From Linepithema humile (Eukaryota > Arthropoda > Insecta > Hymenoptera > Formicidae): a DNA stretch of 64,000 nt. The notes beneath the pieces were generated by a model, which made no database searches, had not been told where the DNA came from, and worked only from the letters and a program-made list of their open reading frames with translations. Positions 24,151-36,139 of this stretch are shown one piece after another (position 1 is the first letter of the stretch; every line of letters starts with the position of its first letter). The stretch spans positions 1,116,001 through 1,180,000 of the forward strand of contig NC_090130.1 in NCBI RefSeq assembly GCF_040581485.1, given 5' to 3'. Both the position numbers and the translations under genes were made by a program.

Positions 24151-27100
24151 ATGACGTTCACAATCCAACAGGCTGTGCGTCCGCTTTTAGTTGCACGCTT
24201 TTTTATGGGCTTAGGCGTTTATCCTACAAAACAATCAAAGTCAAAGATTCAATGGATTAAATATTTAAGCACTGCGTATACTTTGACAATCTGGATCGCT
24301 TATGGCTGTCTGTTTTACTATTCGCTGACCTTTTTTACAATGGACGTAATATTTTGGTCTATCACTAATAAAATTGTTTTGATGATAAACGTTCTTACTA
24401 CGATTACGTCAGTGATTATGAGTCTATATTATCAAAAGGTATAGATAATGTGTTTTATATATGAAAACATACATACAACTATGTGTGTATGCGTACGGAT
24501 ACATAAGTATACATGCTGTGTGCTTCGCGCGCGAGCGAGCGCATATGTGTAATTTAACTCAATTTTATACTTCAATATCAAATATAGTAACTTTGCATGA
24601 AACATACTTTTTTTTAAATTGAAATAATATTCTTTAAGTTTTGTAAAAAAATGTTTACACAGATATATTTTACATTTTAAAAACATACTTTATATGTGTA
24701 TATAAAATTATCGCGTAATATTACATATTGTAGAATTTCGAGATGTGTATAAATAAGCTTGCTGTTGTGAATGATACTTTGGAAAAACTGGGCACACCAA
24801 AGATGTATCAAAAGATGCATGTCTGGTCGAAACGAATGGTAATCGGGTGGATTGTGTATAGCCTTGTCCTAAACTGCTATGACATGATATGGTGGATTAG
24901 GGATAAAAAAATTGATTCTTGGGAATTGTATTTATCTCACATATTCAATTATAACATTCATGTCAATGCGTTTGTGGATTTACTATTTATTTACTTTTTG
25001 TGTTTAGCATCTATTGTGTATAATATCTGAAATATACATTTATATGTACATTTAATAACGCATATTTGTATTCTATGTGTACTATTCTTATCAATATATT
25101 ATCTGCATACTTTCTATTTTTGTATATTTTATTTAAAATTAATCATACAAATTATTTAAAAATTAATTGATTTTGCCATTTAAAGTATTATTTTTAAAAC
25201 ATTCTTTGGCATATATAGGTATGTAGGTACCAGATTTGAGAAAGTAAACGAACATATGCGATGTCTATTGGTAAACGAAGATCGTGGGATAAGATGTACG
25301 TGGAAAAAATCTGTAATCCCTTTTCATCGATACACATCGCATACTGATAATTACAAGCAAATATTGTGGATTTCAATGTAAATTTGTACATATATCTAGT
25401 TTGATAGATTATCGATTCAATACTAACTTAATAAAAAAATTTTATTAAAAATGCTATTTCTAAAATTAATGAAAAATAAAAATCAAAAATGATATATTTC
25501 AGCTTTGTTAATAATCGCTATGTGTTATAACAGAATAAATATTTCATTTTGCAGGCACCTCCATTTGGAAATATGTCGCATTGCTCGTGAAATAAACTTA
25601 ATGTTTGGCACACAAATGACATTCGAAATAATATCCTATCTTTTCTTTGTTACAATATTATGTTTGAAATCATATTTCTTTGTGACACGTGGGTTTGAAA
25701 AAGGAATATTACTAAGTATAACTTATGGATTTCGAAACGGTTTATGGATAGTTGGAATTTTAATGAGACTATACATTATAAATTACATGTGTGAAAATGT
25801 CAAGCTTAAGGTAATGACATATAATGTTATTAATAAAAGTATATTTAAATTTTACAAATTTTAGGTTAATAAAATTGACAAAGTAATTCACCATTTAACA
25901 AATACTCTTCGATATGCTGACGTTTGGAAAGAGGTAATAAATATATTACTAATAAGAAATAAATTGCTTAAATATAAAAATGTATTATCTGTCTACAGGT
26001 TCATCAATTTATTTTACAAGGAATACATCGTCCGTTAAAGTTCACTGGAATGGGACTCTTTTACTTTGGAAATGTATTTTTGCAAAAGGTTTACTTTTAT
26101 CCCTGGTAGAAAAATCACCATGGTGCTAGGCTGGCGCTAACTTACTTGCCCCACTGCCTGATAAGGAGCTAGTATGGCATGCAGACTATCGCCAGACACA
26201 AAATCATCACATTTTTCCAGTCTAATACCCGATTTAATCGACTAGTCAGGCGTTAGCTAGCTTTAGTGTAGTGCTATCTAGCCGTGGTGTGGCGCACTCT
26301 AGTTCTGATGTTGTACTATCTAGCCATGATGTAGCGATAGCTAGTTCTCACGCAGTTCTTATTTTATTATACTAGAAGTAGTCTGGAGTAAACTAGCGCC
26401 AGGCTACTTCTAATCAGACATTATTAACATAGTATATTTCTAGCGCCTCGCTAGAAATAGCTTGACGCTGATTCGAACCACGTCAAAACTAAATTTATTA
26501 TATTAAATGGGGATACAACATAACAGTCAAGATGGGAGCTAGCTAGACATCAGGATCTAGCATGGCACTTTCTACCAGGGTATATATTTTTATTATTATT
26601 ATATTTTTATTTTGTAATTTGTAGTATAAATTTTTCTAGATCTCGAAATTGACTTGTTATTATATATATTATTGTTACATATTTCTATTATTATACACCA
26701 GCTATATATAACAGTGGCTGATGTATGAAAGAGTAATATTAAAAAAAAAAAAAGAATTTTTATAAATTAAGAACAGTATTATTTTTAATAATACTTTTAA
26801 TTTTTAATAATGTTAGTAATACATATGTAATTCTAATAATTATTCAAATTTTAACACTATTATGTTCAAATAAGATTTTTAATTAGATAATTTAAAATAA
26901 TTTAAATAAAATAGATTTTATACAACAATCTTTTGCTTGCCAGGGAAAATTTTCTTGCGTACTATCGGCGACATTCATGCCATAGATTAACTATCACTGT
27001 TATATGTAACATTGTTTAATATTTTATTTAATTAATAATTTTAAATAATAACTATTTATACCAAACTTATTTATATACTATATCTCTTTACGCGTTTATA

Positions 27101-27197
27101 TCATATAAAAATTAACATACATATTTTTTTCCAGTTTTGCACAACGATGGTAACATTCATGATTATTTTAGTACAAATAATAAAATTTCCAGATTAA
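24151..27197 (+). CDS. Gustatory receptor Gr9, complete but with a damaged exon 2 donor
   Basis: Exons: 24151-24438, 24734-25002 (homologous end), 25219-25377, 25555-25810, 25865-25933, 25999-26088, 27135-27197, about 397 aa. All frames are open. In the recent duplicate Gr12, exon 2 ends tttttgtg|gttagc; here the donor GT is TT (25003-25004). Two nearby GTs would keep the frame: one 3 bases upstream (25000, gtgttt), dropping the Trp codon, and one 15 bases downstream (25018, gtataa), adding five residues. The gene may therefore be live with a shifted splice, or weakened. Intron 6 carries a 480-bp transposon absent from Gr12. The C-terminus reads TFMIILVQIIKFPD. Confidence 0.82.
26101..26580. 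mobile_element. DNA transposon-like MITE (480 bp) in intron 6 of Gr9
   Basis: The arms are CCCTGGTAGAAA at 26101 and TTTCTACCAGGG ending at 26580, a perfect 12-bp inverted repeat. Gr12 intron 6 reads straight through (gtttacttttatatattttt, 34796 on), so the insert and a duplicated TAT are defined by an empty site. The inside is full of short related words (tagctag, gccaggct, tctagcc). No transposase is seen. It arrived after the Gr9/Gr12 duplication or was lost precisely from Gr12. Confidence 0.8.
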
Positions 27198-27262
27198 ATA
27201 ATTAATATCTAATTTATTTGCTGCATTAAAATTCTTAAGTATTTTCTATTTATATTAAAGAT

Positions 27263-27412
27263 TTTTTGATAATCCGACTTGCTTACATTTATTTCCGTTA
27301 CTATGCGGTGACTTTCCTTATGGTGAAAACATTACATCGGTCACAGAATTGTTATAATCATAACATTTTTACTACAATTACACCCGTGATTATGATATTT
27401 TATCGTCAAGAG
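27263..27412 (+). pseudogene. Receptor exon-1 relic A (3' half)
   Basis: The translation contains FRYYAVTFLMVKT ... FTTITPVIMIFYRQE, matching the second half of exon 1 (compare Gr9 LFYYSLTFFTMDV and TTITSVIMSLYYQK). The conserved start of exon 1 is missing, and the donor GT after the Q-K position is now AT, so it cannot be spliced. It lies just downstream of Gr9. A near-identical relic follows Gr12 at the same distance, so it was already present before that duplication. Confidence 0.75.
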
Positions 27413-27709
27413 ATAGAATTACATTTCTTATATAATGTATATGTGCATACATATTTGAGAAAATAAATATTTTTTAGCACATACAAGATAATATGGATAA
27501 AAATTAATATGGACATAAATGGACTAAAAATAAATATCTTTACTAAAAATAAACAAGCACAGTAAATTATTTTAATAATTCATAGCATTTAAAATACAAT
27601 AACAACTTCCCATATAGCAAGTGGTCATTATCTGACGTGATTTTGTCGTTTCAATTATTAAATAAACTAAATAATATCTAATGATAACGCCATAATTGGT
27701 TATTGTGAC

Positions 27710-28034
27710 TGTTGCGACATTAAATATTAGTTGCGATAAAAACACGCGTGGGCCCACAAAAAAGGTTTTGCCGACCTCAGTCGGCATGCGACAAAGGCTT
27801 CGCCGACTTAAGACAAACAACCAACATGTCCGGCGTTGTCCGATAACCGCGTCACATAATATTATGACCATTTAGATTGGTTACTTAAAGCATATTTCTT
27901 TTGATTGGTTCCCTTCTACTACCGCAAGATGCTATATAAGCAGCGAGATTAATTCACGAACTTCAGATCTGTATAATATCGCGACTTTGTAACAAGCCGA
28001 GATACATACGAGGCCGAATCCTCTGAACCCTACA
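27710..28034. mobile_element. Possible solo LTR (about 325 bp)
   Basis: Compared with the matching DNA after Gr12 (near 35930, ttattgtgacgataaaat), the copy here departs at ttattgtgac and runs TGTTGCGACATT ... AACCCTACA. It contains a TATA-like ctatataagcag (about 27930), a palindromic ccgacctcagtcgg, and is G+C-richer than its surroundings. These features suit an LTR with its own promoter. The right boundary is uncertain and no target duplication is obvious. There is no coding sequence. Confidence 0.5.
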
Positions 28035-28137
28035 GTATTATTTGTACGAAATATATAACATAATAACAAATAAACATAGATACAAAACTAATACATTGAA
28101 TAAAATTCTTTGTATAAAAATCACGATACGACATCTA

Positions 28138-28287
28138 TTTTTTAATAATCCGGTTTGCTTACAACTATCTCCTTTACTATACGGCGACTTTTCTTACTCT
28201 GAAAACGTAATCGGTTACAGTGTTGTTATAGTCATTAACATTTTTACTACAGTTACGCGTCCATAATTATAAAATTTTATCAAGAAA
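28138..28287 (+). pseudogene. Receptor exon-1 relic B (3' half)
   Basis: A second, more decayed copy of relic A: taatccggtttgcttacaa, then a tactatacggcgac stretch and attaacatttttactacagttac correspond in order. Frameshifts prevent any continuous reading, and the 3' end runs into caagaaata repeats rather than a donor. Confidence 0.65.
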
Positions 28288-28328
28288 TAAAAAAATTATC
28301 AAGAGATAGAATTGCATTCCTAATATAA

Positions 28329-28329
<1 letters not shown>

Positions 28330-28383
<54 letters not shown>
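28330..28383. repeat. (TG/TA)n microsatellite
   Basis: A run of tgtgtg followed by more than 40 bases of alternating TA. Confidence 0.9.
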
Positions 28384-28387
<4 letters not shown>

Positions 28388-29132
28388 TTTGGAAAAATAA
28401 ATATTTTTTCAACACAGGCAAAATAATATAAATAAAACTAAAGACAAATATCTTCATTTAAAATAAACAAGCACCGTTAAAGTATTTTAATAATTCGCAG
28501 TATTTAAAATACAATAACAATGTTATCCAATGTAGCAACTGGTCATTATCTAATGTTTTTATATGTGTGTATAATTTAATTATATATTAATAAAATGTTA
28601 CGTAATTTTCTAAACAATAGAAATCTTTTGTCGAAACAAGTATAAAAAATTAATGTATATCTTCGTTAATCTAAATGTTCCCTTTCTTCGGTATTTTTAT
28701 CTCTCTTGTAATTATACTATCACATTATTATAGCTGAAATTAAAGAACATTATTATTACTAATATTATTAATAATTTTATTATATGTTAATTTTAATATG
28801 CATACACAAAGCATTATTACATTATACATTAATAAAAGATTGACAAAGATCAAACAATTTTTATAAAATTAATTAAATACGTTTATTACAAAAAGAAAAC
28901 ATGCAACAAAATAAGTTAATAATAGGTTCTATTGATATTCATAGCATCTAAGCATTTAAGGAAATAATAAAGTATTTCTTTTTATTTATTACGCAATAGA
29001 TCTTTTTAATATAGATAAGTGCAGCAACATCGTTATTAGAAGAAACATTTGCGAATCAATTACGACGTAATTACGATGCATCTGGAAAATGAATATAAAC
29101 AGACACAGTATTAGCTTGCAGTAGTAATACCT

Positions 29133-31962
29133 ATGGCGTCCACTATTCAAGAAGTCTTGCGTCTTCTTTTAATTACGTGCTATATTATCGGTCTTGGTTT
29201 CTATCCTATAAAATTGAAAAATAAATGGATCTTATATTTAAATATTTTATATTGTTTGACAGTTTGGTTCGCTTATAGCTACGTCTTATACTATATAGTA
29301 ACAACTTTTTCATTGAAAGTGTTAATTCCATCCTTCTTTGATTTACTTGGCTTAGCAATGAATATCTTTACTATGTTTGCATTTGTGATTACGAGTTTTT
29401 ATCATCAAAAGGTACAGTAACATTTCAAGTATAATATATTGCACATAGCATGTACACACGTTCATATACATATAAATATATACATATACAGGGTGTCCGA
29501 TAATTACTGAATCACCTCTTGCAAGTAGAGCGAGTTAAACCGAGTAGAAAAGTCCTCTATCATTTCTCGATTTTTGTAATAATTAATGAAAAATTAATTT
29601 TAAAATATCGGCCAATTCGCGCGAGTTTAAGCGCGCGGCGAGAAGTAACAGACCACTGTTACGTGGTCGCTAGGATGCGAAAGTCTAACATTACACACTG
29701 CTCGTACATACATAGCCGTTGTCATTTGTAAAGCGCTCCTCTCAATACTTCGCACGCCGAGTAACCAAAGAACAGTAGGCTGTCTCTTCTTGCCGCGCGC
29801 TTAAATTCGCAGGAATTGGCCGATATTTTTAAATTAATTACTCATTAATTATTGCGAAAATTGCAAAATGGTACAAGACTTTTCTACTCGATTTAATCCG
29901 CTCTATCTGCACCCGAGAGATAATTCAGCAATTATCAGATACCCTGTATAATTTGATTTTTTAACCACTCTTTAATATAACTACTCTATGTAAAACATTT
30001 TTCAGCTCAAATAATATTAAAAATATTATTAAAAAAACTATTAAATACTATTAAATACTATTAAAAATTTTCAAATATTTTTATATAGGTACTTTTATTT
30101 TACATTATAGATGCATTTTATATTTGAATTTGATATTATATTAGAGATTTCAGATATGCGTAAAGAAGCTTGTCGCTGTCGATAATACTTTAAATGAGCT
30201 AGGCATTCCTAAGATGTATCGAAAGATGTATATATGGACAATACGAATAATAATCGGTTGGATTGTGTACAGTGTTGCTACAAATTGTTATGATATAAAG
30301 TGGTGGTGCAACAGAAAAGCAACTGTTTTTTGGGGAATAGTTTTTAGTATCACATTTAATTATAGTTATCACGTCACTGCGTTCGTCAATTTATTATTTA
30401 TATTTTTTTTTTGGTTTGTATAATATTTATAATATATATTTTTATTTAGTAAAATAACACATATTTATTTTTATTTATTTACCTCTATAAAAGTTCTTTG
30501 TATTCGATAATTTTTTTAGCAATAAATACAATGCAAACATTTTAAAAATAGCAATTTTTTGTTTAACAAAGATGTTTATAAATTCATTATATTAACAAAA
30601 AAGTTTATAAATTTATAATATAACATTTTGTGATAACAATAGTATTTCTTAATTTCCTACTTAATATTTTAATTAAAAAATTGAAATTTTTATGAATCAG
30701 TAATATACCACAATGTTCAATACTATATAAATATATTACAATTTTATTTTAAGGTATATTGGCAACAGATTTGATAAAGTAAACAAACATATGCAAAGTT
30801 TATTGATAAAAAAAAAATATGGGTTAAGATGCAAATGGAAAAAACCTATAGTTGATCAATATGTGTGTAATTACAAACAATCGTTGTGGACTTCAATGTA
30901 AATCAGGACACGCACCCTTGTTTGAATATTCATATAATATTATCGATTCAATGCTAGTCTAATAATGCTTTTTTATAAAATACTTCTGAAATATACTTCC
31001 AAAAGTATTTAAAAATAGATTGTAAAAATTAAATATTTTAGATTCCAAAACTTTTTATATTTTCTAGTAATGAATTGTTTTTTACCAGGCATCTTCATTT
31101 AGAATTATGCCGCATTGCCCGTGACTTCAACTTCATATTTGGAACGCATCTAACTTTTGAAATGGCATTCTATCTTATATTTTTAACAATATTATTTAAT
31201 TTTTTTGGCCAAATAATTTTAAGTAAATATCCAATAAAATTATCAATATATGATCGTTCTGGTATCATCTGTTGGGTTTTTATATATTCAGCAAGACTTT
31301 ATGCTATAAATTATATATGCGAAAGTGTCAGCATTAAGGTAAGATTGAGACAACATTGATAAAATATACACGCGTACGCGCATATATATATCAATAATAT
31401 AATAGTAATAATGTTGGTATTTCAGGCTAATAAGATTGATAAAATAATTCATCAATTAACACATATTCTGCGATATGCTGATGTACAGAAAGAAGTAAGC
31501 AATATTTTTACTTTAAAAAGTAATATAAGTAAATTATTTAAAATTAAAATGTAATCATTTATGTACAGATTCAGCAGTTTACTTTGCAAATAATGCAACA
31601 TCCACTGAAGTTCCATGGGATGGGTCTCTTTTACTTTGGCGCCGAGTTTCTTCGAAAGGTTCATGTTTTATTATTTTCTAAACTTTATTTTTTTATACTA
31701 TACTTTGTAGGTATTCAAAAAATGTATTTAAAATTATCTTTACTTCTTAACGGTTGATTCTTTTCATTACATATAATGTGAAAGTTTTGACTTTGTAAAT
31801 TATTTTAATATTATTTTATTATAATCCAGAATGATTTGCTACTCTTATTTACTATAATAGCTAACTAATATTTTTTTCTTTTAGTTTTGCATGACAATTG
31901 TAACGTCTGTGATCATTATGATCCAGTTCAGAATATATCCGGGGTATCTGACACATATCTAA
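29133..31962 (+). CDS. Gustatory receptor Gr11, complete (7 exons)
   Basis: Exons: 29133-29411, 30145-30413, 30754-30897, 31089-31338, 31426-31494, 31569-31658, 31885-31962, giving 392 aa, open. Exon 1 (MASTIQEVLRLLLITCYIIGLGFYPIK) lacks the two or three residues of the linker seen in most copies. Exon 3 is the shortest of this group (144 nt): the IVHKYSLHI-type stretch is reduced. The exon 2 donor is gtttgt. The exon 7 signature TSVIIMIQF is followed by RIYPGYLTHI. Intron 1 carries a mariner-type MITE. The dead neighbour Gr8 is its closest relative. Confidence 0.92.
29489..29946. mobile_element. Mariner-type MITE (458 bp) with long inverted repeats, intron 1 of Gr11
   Basis: The element begins CAGGGTGTCCGATAATTACTG and ends CAGATACCCTG, with TA on each side, as expected for Tc1/mariner targets. 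The arms are about 170 bp and diverged: both contain tagagcg.gtta or its complement, cgagtagaaaagtc, aatatcggccaattc and agcgcgcgg. No transposase remains. The small ORF at 29519-29731 is only arm sequence. Confidence 0.78.
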
Positions 31963-32819
31963 AACACAAGGGTCTGACAACTTGCTCTGAATTAACATTT
32001 CAACGGACTTTATGTTGCTGCTGTGCGTAAGATTACAATTATAACGATTCCATCTGTCGTGTACTTGTGAGCCCGGAGCGGAGGTGAAGAACACACACAC
32101 AAGAAAACTCTCACAGCAATGCAGTAATATAACTATATTTTTCTAATACAGTAACAATATGTACGTGAGAGACGTGTGCCTTCCAGCGACAAAACGAAAG
32201 ACAGCAGTCCTTCTCCGCAATCGTACTGTTACCGTAAGCGCTAATCATTTGCAAGATTAACACATGTAGCGCGCGTGTTTACTTATTTTGCCGGTTATTC
32301 GCTCACATATATAATACTACTATAGTATAATTTTTTATTTTGTTTTTACAAGCGAAATAGATAAAAATATTTGGCCAAAAATTAGAGTGCAACAAGAACG
32401 TGTACTGAAAAAAGTAAAAAATAAAGCTTTATCTCATTATTTTTTAATCTTATACGTTATTATATATGTTGTATATTAAATTTATGTTATTTATTAAAAT
32501 TATGACGTATCGTAACAAAATCTGCGTGCACAGAATAATATTAAAACAAAAAACAACTTAAAATATAATACTTGGAAAAAATAAAACAAGCCTAAAATAG
32601 ATTAAAGTGCCGTTAGAATAATTCATAGTATACAATATTAAATAACAAATTATTCTTTTTACTCATTACAAAAATGGATCGATTTCTGTAATATAAGTGA
32701 AAGCTGCAGCAAATATGTATAGCGATTATAAGGAAACACTGGCGAATCAATACAGTTTTACTACCTCTAGCAAATTAATTTGAGCAGATGTCCAGTACAA
32801 ATTTGTAGTAGTGCTGACC
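31963..32819. other. Spacer Gr11-Gr12 with a G+C-rich insert
   Basis: About 32066-32307 is richer in G+C than anything nearby and is bounded by TGTGAGC and GCTCACA, so it may be a solo LTR or small transposon. No target duplication is seen. The rest is AT-rich. From about 32560 the sequence matches the 5' flank of Gr9. Confidence 0.45.
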
Positions 32820-35418
32820 ATGACGTTCACTATCCAACAGGTTTTGCGTCCGCTTTTAGTTGCACGTTTTTTTATAGGTTTAGGCGTTTACCCTACAAAA
32901 CAATCAAAGTTAAAGATACAATGGATTAAATATTTAAGCACTGCGTATACTTTGACAATCTGGATCGTTCATGGCTGTCTGTTTTACTATGTATTGTCCC
33001 TTTTTACAATAAACGTATTATTTCGGTCAACCACTCATAAAATTATTGTGGTGATAAACATTCTTACTACGATTATATCAGTGATTATGAGTCTATATTA
33101 TCAAAAGGTATCAATAATGTTTCATATATTTAAACATTATATATATACAGTTATGTGTGTGTGCGTACGGATGTGTAAGTGTACATATATGCTGTATGCT
33201 TCGCGCGCAAGCGAGCGAGCGTGGATGTAAATTACCCCAATTTTATACTCTAATTTTAAATATATAACTTTGCATGAAATATACCTTATTTTACTAAAAT
33301 AATATTCTTAAAGTTTTTTAAAAATGTTTACATAAATTTTACATTTTAAAAACATAGTTTACATATGCATATAAAATTATCGCATATTACATATTGTAGA
33401 ATTTCGAGACGTGCATGAATAAGCTTGCTCTTGTGAACGATACTTTGGAAAAACTGGGTACACCAAAGATGTATCAAAAGATGCATGTCTGGTCGAAATG
33501 GATGGTAATCGGGTGGATTGTATACAGCCTTGTCCTAAACTGCTATGACACGATATGGTGGATTAATCAGAAAGAAACTGCTTCTTGGGGATTATATTTA
33601 TCTCACATATTCAATTATAACATTCATATCAATGCGTTTGTGGATTTACTATTTATTTTCTTTTTGTGGTTAGCATCTATTGTGTATAATATCAGAAATA
33701 TATATTTATATGTACATTTAATAACGCATATTTGTATTCTATATACACTATTCTTATCAATACACATTATCTGCATACTTTCTATTTTCGTATATTTTAT
33801 ATTTGATATTATAAATTATATTTGAAAATTAATCTTACAAATTAATTAAAAATTAATTAATTTTGCCACTTAAAATATTATTTTTAAAATATTCTTTGGC
33901 ATATATAGGTATGTAGGCACCAGATTTGAAAAGGTAAACGAACATATGCAATGTCTATTGATAAACAAAGATCATGAGATAAGATGTACATGGAAAAAAC
34001 CTGTAATCACTTTTCATCGATACACATCGTATATTGATAATTACAAGCAGATATTGTGGATTTCAATGTAAATTTATGCATTTATCTAGTTTGATAGATC
34101 ATCGATTCAATGCTAACTTAATAAAAAAATTTTATTAAAAAAGCTATTTCCAATATTAATAAAAAATAAATATTAAAAATTATATATTTGAGCTTGTCAA
34201 TAATCGCTATGTGAATTATGTGCGCTATGTATTATAACAAAATAAATATTTCATTTTGCAGACACCTCCATTTGGAAATATGTCGCATTGCTCGTGAAAT
34301 AAACTTAATGTTTGGCACACAAATGACATTCGAAATAATATCCTATCTTTTCTTTGTTACAATATTATGTTTTAAATCATATTTCTTCGTGACACGTGGG
34401 ATTGGAGAAGAAATATTACTAAGTATAACTTATGGATTTCGACGCGGTTTATGGATAGTTGTAATTTTAATGAGACTATACATTATAAATTACATGTGTG
34501 AAAATGTCAAGCTTAAGGTAATGACATATAATGTTATTAATAAAAGTATATTTAAATTTTACAAATTTTAGGCTAATAAAATTGACATAGTAATTCACCA
34601 TTTAACAAATACTCTTCGATATGCTGACGTTTGGAAAGAGGTAATAAATATATTACTAATAAGAAATAAATTGCTTAAATATAAAAATGTATTATCTGTC
34701 TACAGGTTCATCAATTTATTTTACAAGGAATACATCGTCCGTTAAAGTTCACTGGAATGGGACTCTTTTACTTTGGAAATGTATTTTTGCAAAAGGTTTA
34801 CTTTTATATATTTTTATTATTATTATATTTTTATTTTGTAATTTGTAATATAAATTTTTCTAGATCTCGAAATTGACTTGTGATTATATATATTATTGTT
34901 ACATATTTCTATTATTATACGCCAGCTATATATAACAGTGGCTGATGTAAAGAGTAATATTAAAAAAAAAACAGAATTTTTATCAATTAAGAACAGTGTA
35001 TATTTTTAATAATACTTTTAATTTTTAATAATATTAGTAATACATATGTAATTCTAATAATTATTCAAATTTTAACACTATTATGTTCAAATAAGATTTT
35101 TAATTAGATAATTTAAAATAATTTAAATAAAATAGATTTTATACAACAATCTTTTGCTTGCCAGGGAAAATTTTCTTGCGTACTATCGGCGACATTCATG
35201 CCATAGATTAACTATCACAGTTATATGTAACATTGTTTAATATTTTATTTAATTAATAATTTTTAATAATAACTATTTATACCAAACTTATTTATATACT
35301 ATATCTCTTTACGCGTTTATATCATATAAAAATTAACATACATATTTTTTTCCAGTTTTGCACAACGATGGTAACATTCATGATTATTTTAGTACAAATG
35401 GTAAAATTTCCAGATTAA
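32820..35418 (+). CDS. Gustatory receptor Gr12, complete (7 exons)
   Basis: Exons: 32820-33107, 33400-33668, 33909-34067, 34262-34517, 34572-34640, 34706-34795, 35356-35418, giving 397 aa. It is the recent duplicate of Gr9: introns 4, 5 and 6 are almost base-identical. Unlike Gr9 it keeps a normal exon 2 donor (gttagc) and has no transposon in intron 6. One oddity is the first base of exon 4, A rather than G (gcag|acac), so the codon split across intron 3 becomes ATA and the otherwise constant W-T/I-S-M reads W-I-S-I. The extra in-frame run after exon 2 (to 33825) is intron. The C-terminus is TFMIILVQMVKFPD. Confidence 0.93.
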
Positions 35419-36139
35419 ATAATTAATATCTAATTTATTTGCTGTATTAAAATTCTTAAGTATTTTCTATTTATATTAAAGATTTTTTGATAATCCAACT
35501 TGCTTACATTTATTTCCGTTACTATGCGGTGACTTTTCTTATGCTGAAAACATTACATCGGTCACAGAATTGTTATAGTCATTAACATTTTAACTACAAT
35601 TACACCCGTGATTATGACATTTTATCGTCAAGAGATAGAATTACATTTCTTATATAATGTATATTTGCATACATATTTGAGAAAATAAATATTTTTTAGC
35701 ACATACAAGATAATATGGATAAAAATTAATATGGACATAAATGGACTAAAAATAAATATTTTTACTAAAAATAAACAAGCACAGTAAATTATTTTAATAA
35801 TTCGTAGCATTTAAAATACAATAACAACTTCCCATATAGCAAGTGGTCATTATCTGACGTCATTTTGTCGTTTCAATTACTAAATAAACTAAATAATATC
35901 TAATCATAACGCCATAATCGGTTATTGTGACGATAAAATAACATCAGATAATGACCGATTGCTATTTGAGTTATCTCTTAATTATTTACACAATATATTG
36001 ATCATGTTAATACAGTTAAGTGCTAGAATGAACATATTCTTATTATAAAAAAAAGTAACATTTGCTTATTAATGTAATTACGGTCTTACTGGCAACTGAA
36101 TTTAAACAGATACTGTTAGTTTGCAGCAATAGTGATGCC
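35419..36139. other. Spacer Gr12-Gr13
   Basis: It carries exon-1 relic C (35484-35634) and then DNA matching the spacer after Gr9 up to about 35930, where the LTR-like insert of that copy is absent. The sequence aacatcagataatgaccg near 35940 repeats, in inverse sense, the ggtcattatctgacgtca stretch near 35845. Confidence 0.5.
35484..35634 (+). pseudogene. Receptor exon-1 relic C
   Basis: Nearly identical to relic A at 27263-27412, including the ruined donor (cgtcaagag-atag). It differs by a few substitutions and keeps gttatagtcattaac where relic A has gttataatcataac. It was carried along with the Gr9/Gr12 duplication. Confidence 0.75.

Larger units (their letters stand above)
27198..29132. 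other. Spacer Gr9-Gr11 with dead fragments and a retroelement relic
   Basis: About 1.9 kb without a working gene. It contains two exon-1 relics (27263-27412, 28138-28287), an LTR-like insert (27710-28034), a (TA)n run (28330-28383) and, from about 28600, the 5' flank shared with Gr8. Confidence 0.6.

Noticed and set aside
27572..27871. 99-codon minus-strand frame
   Set aside because: Lies across the LTR-like insert and a receptor relic spacer; no motif, and the paralogous DNA after Gr12 does not keep it.
29519..29731. 70-codon frame with basic residues
   Set aside because: Falls wholly inside the arm of the mariner-type MITE in Gr11 intron 1.
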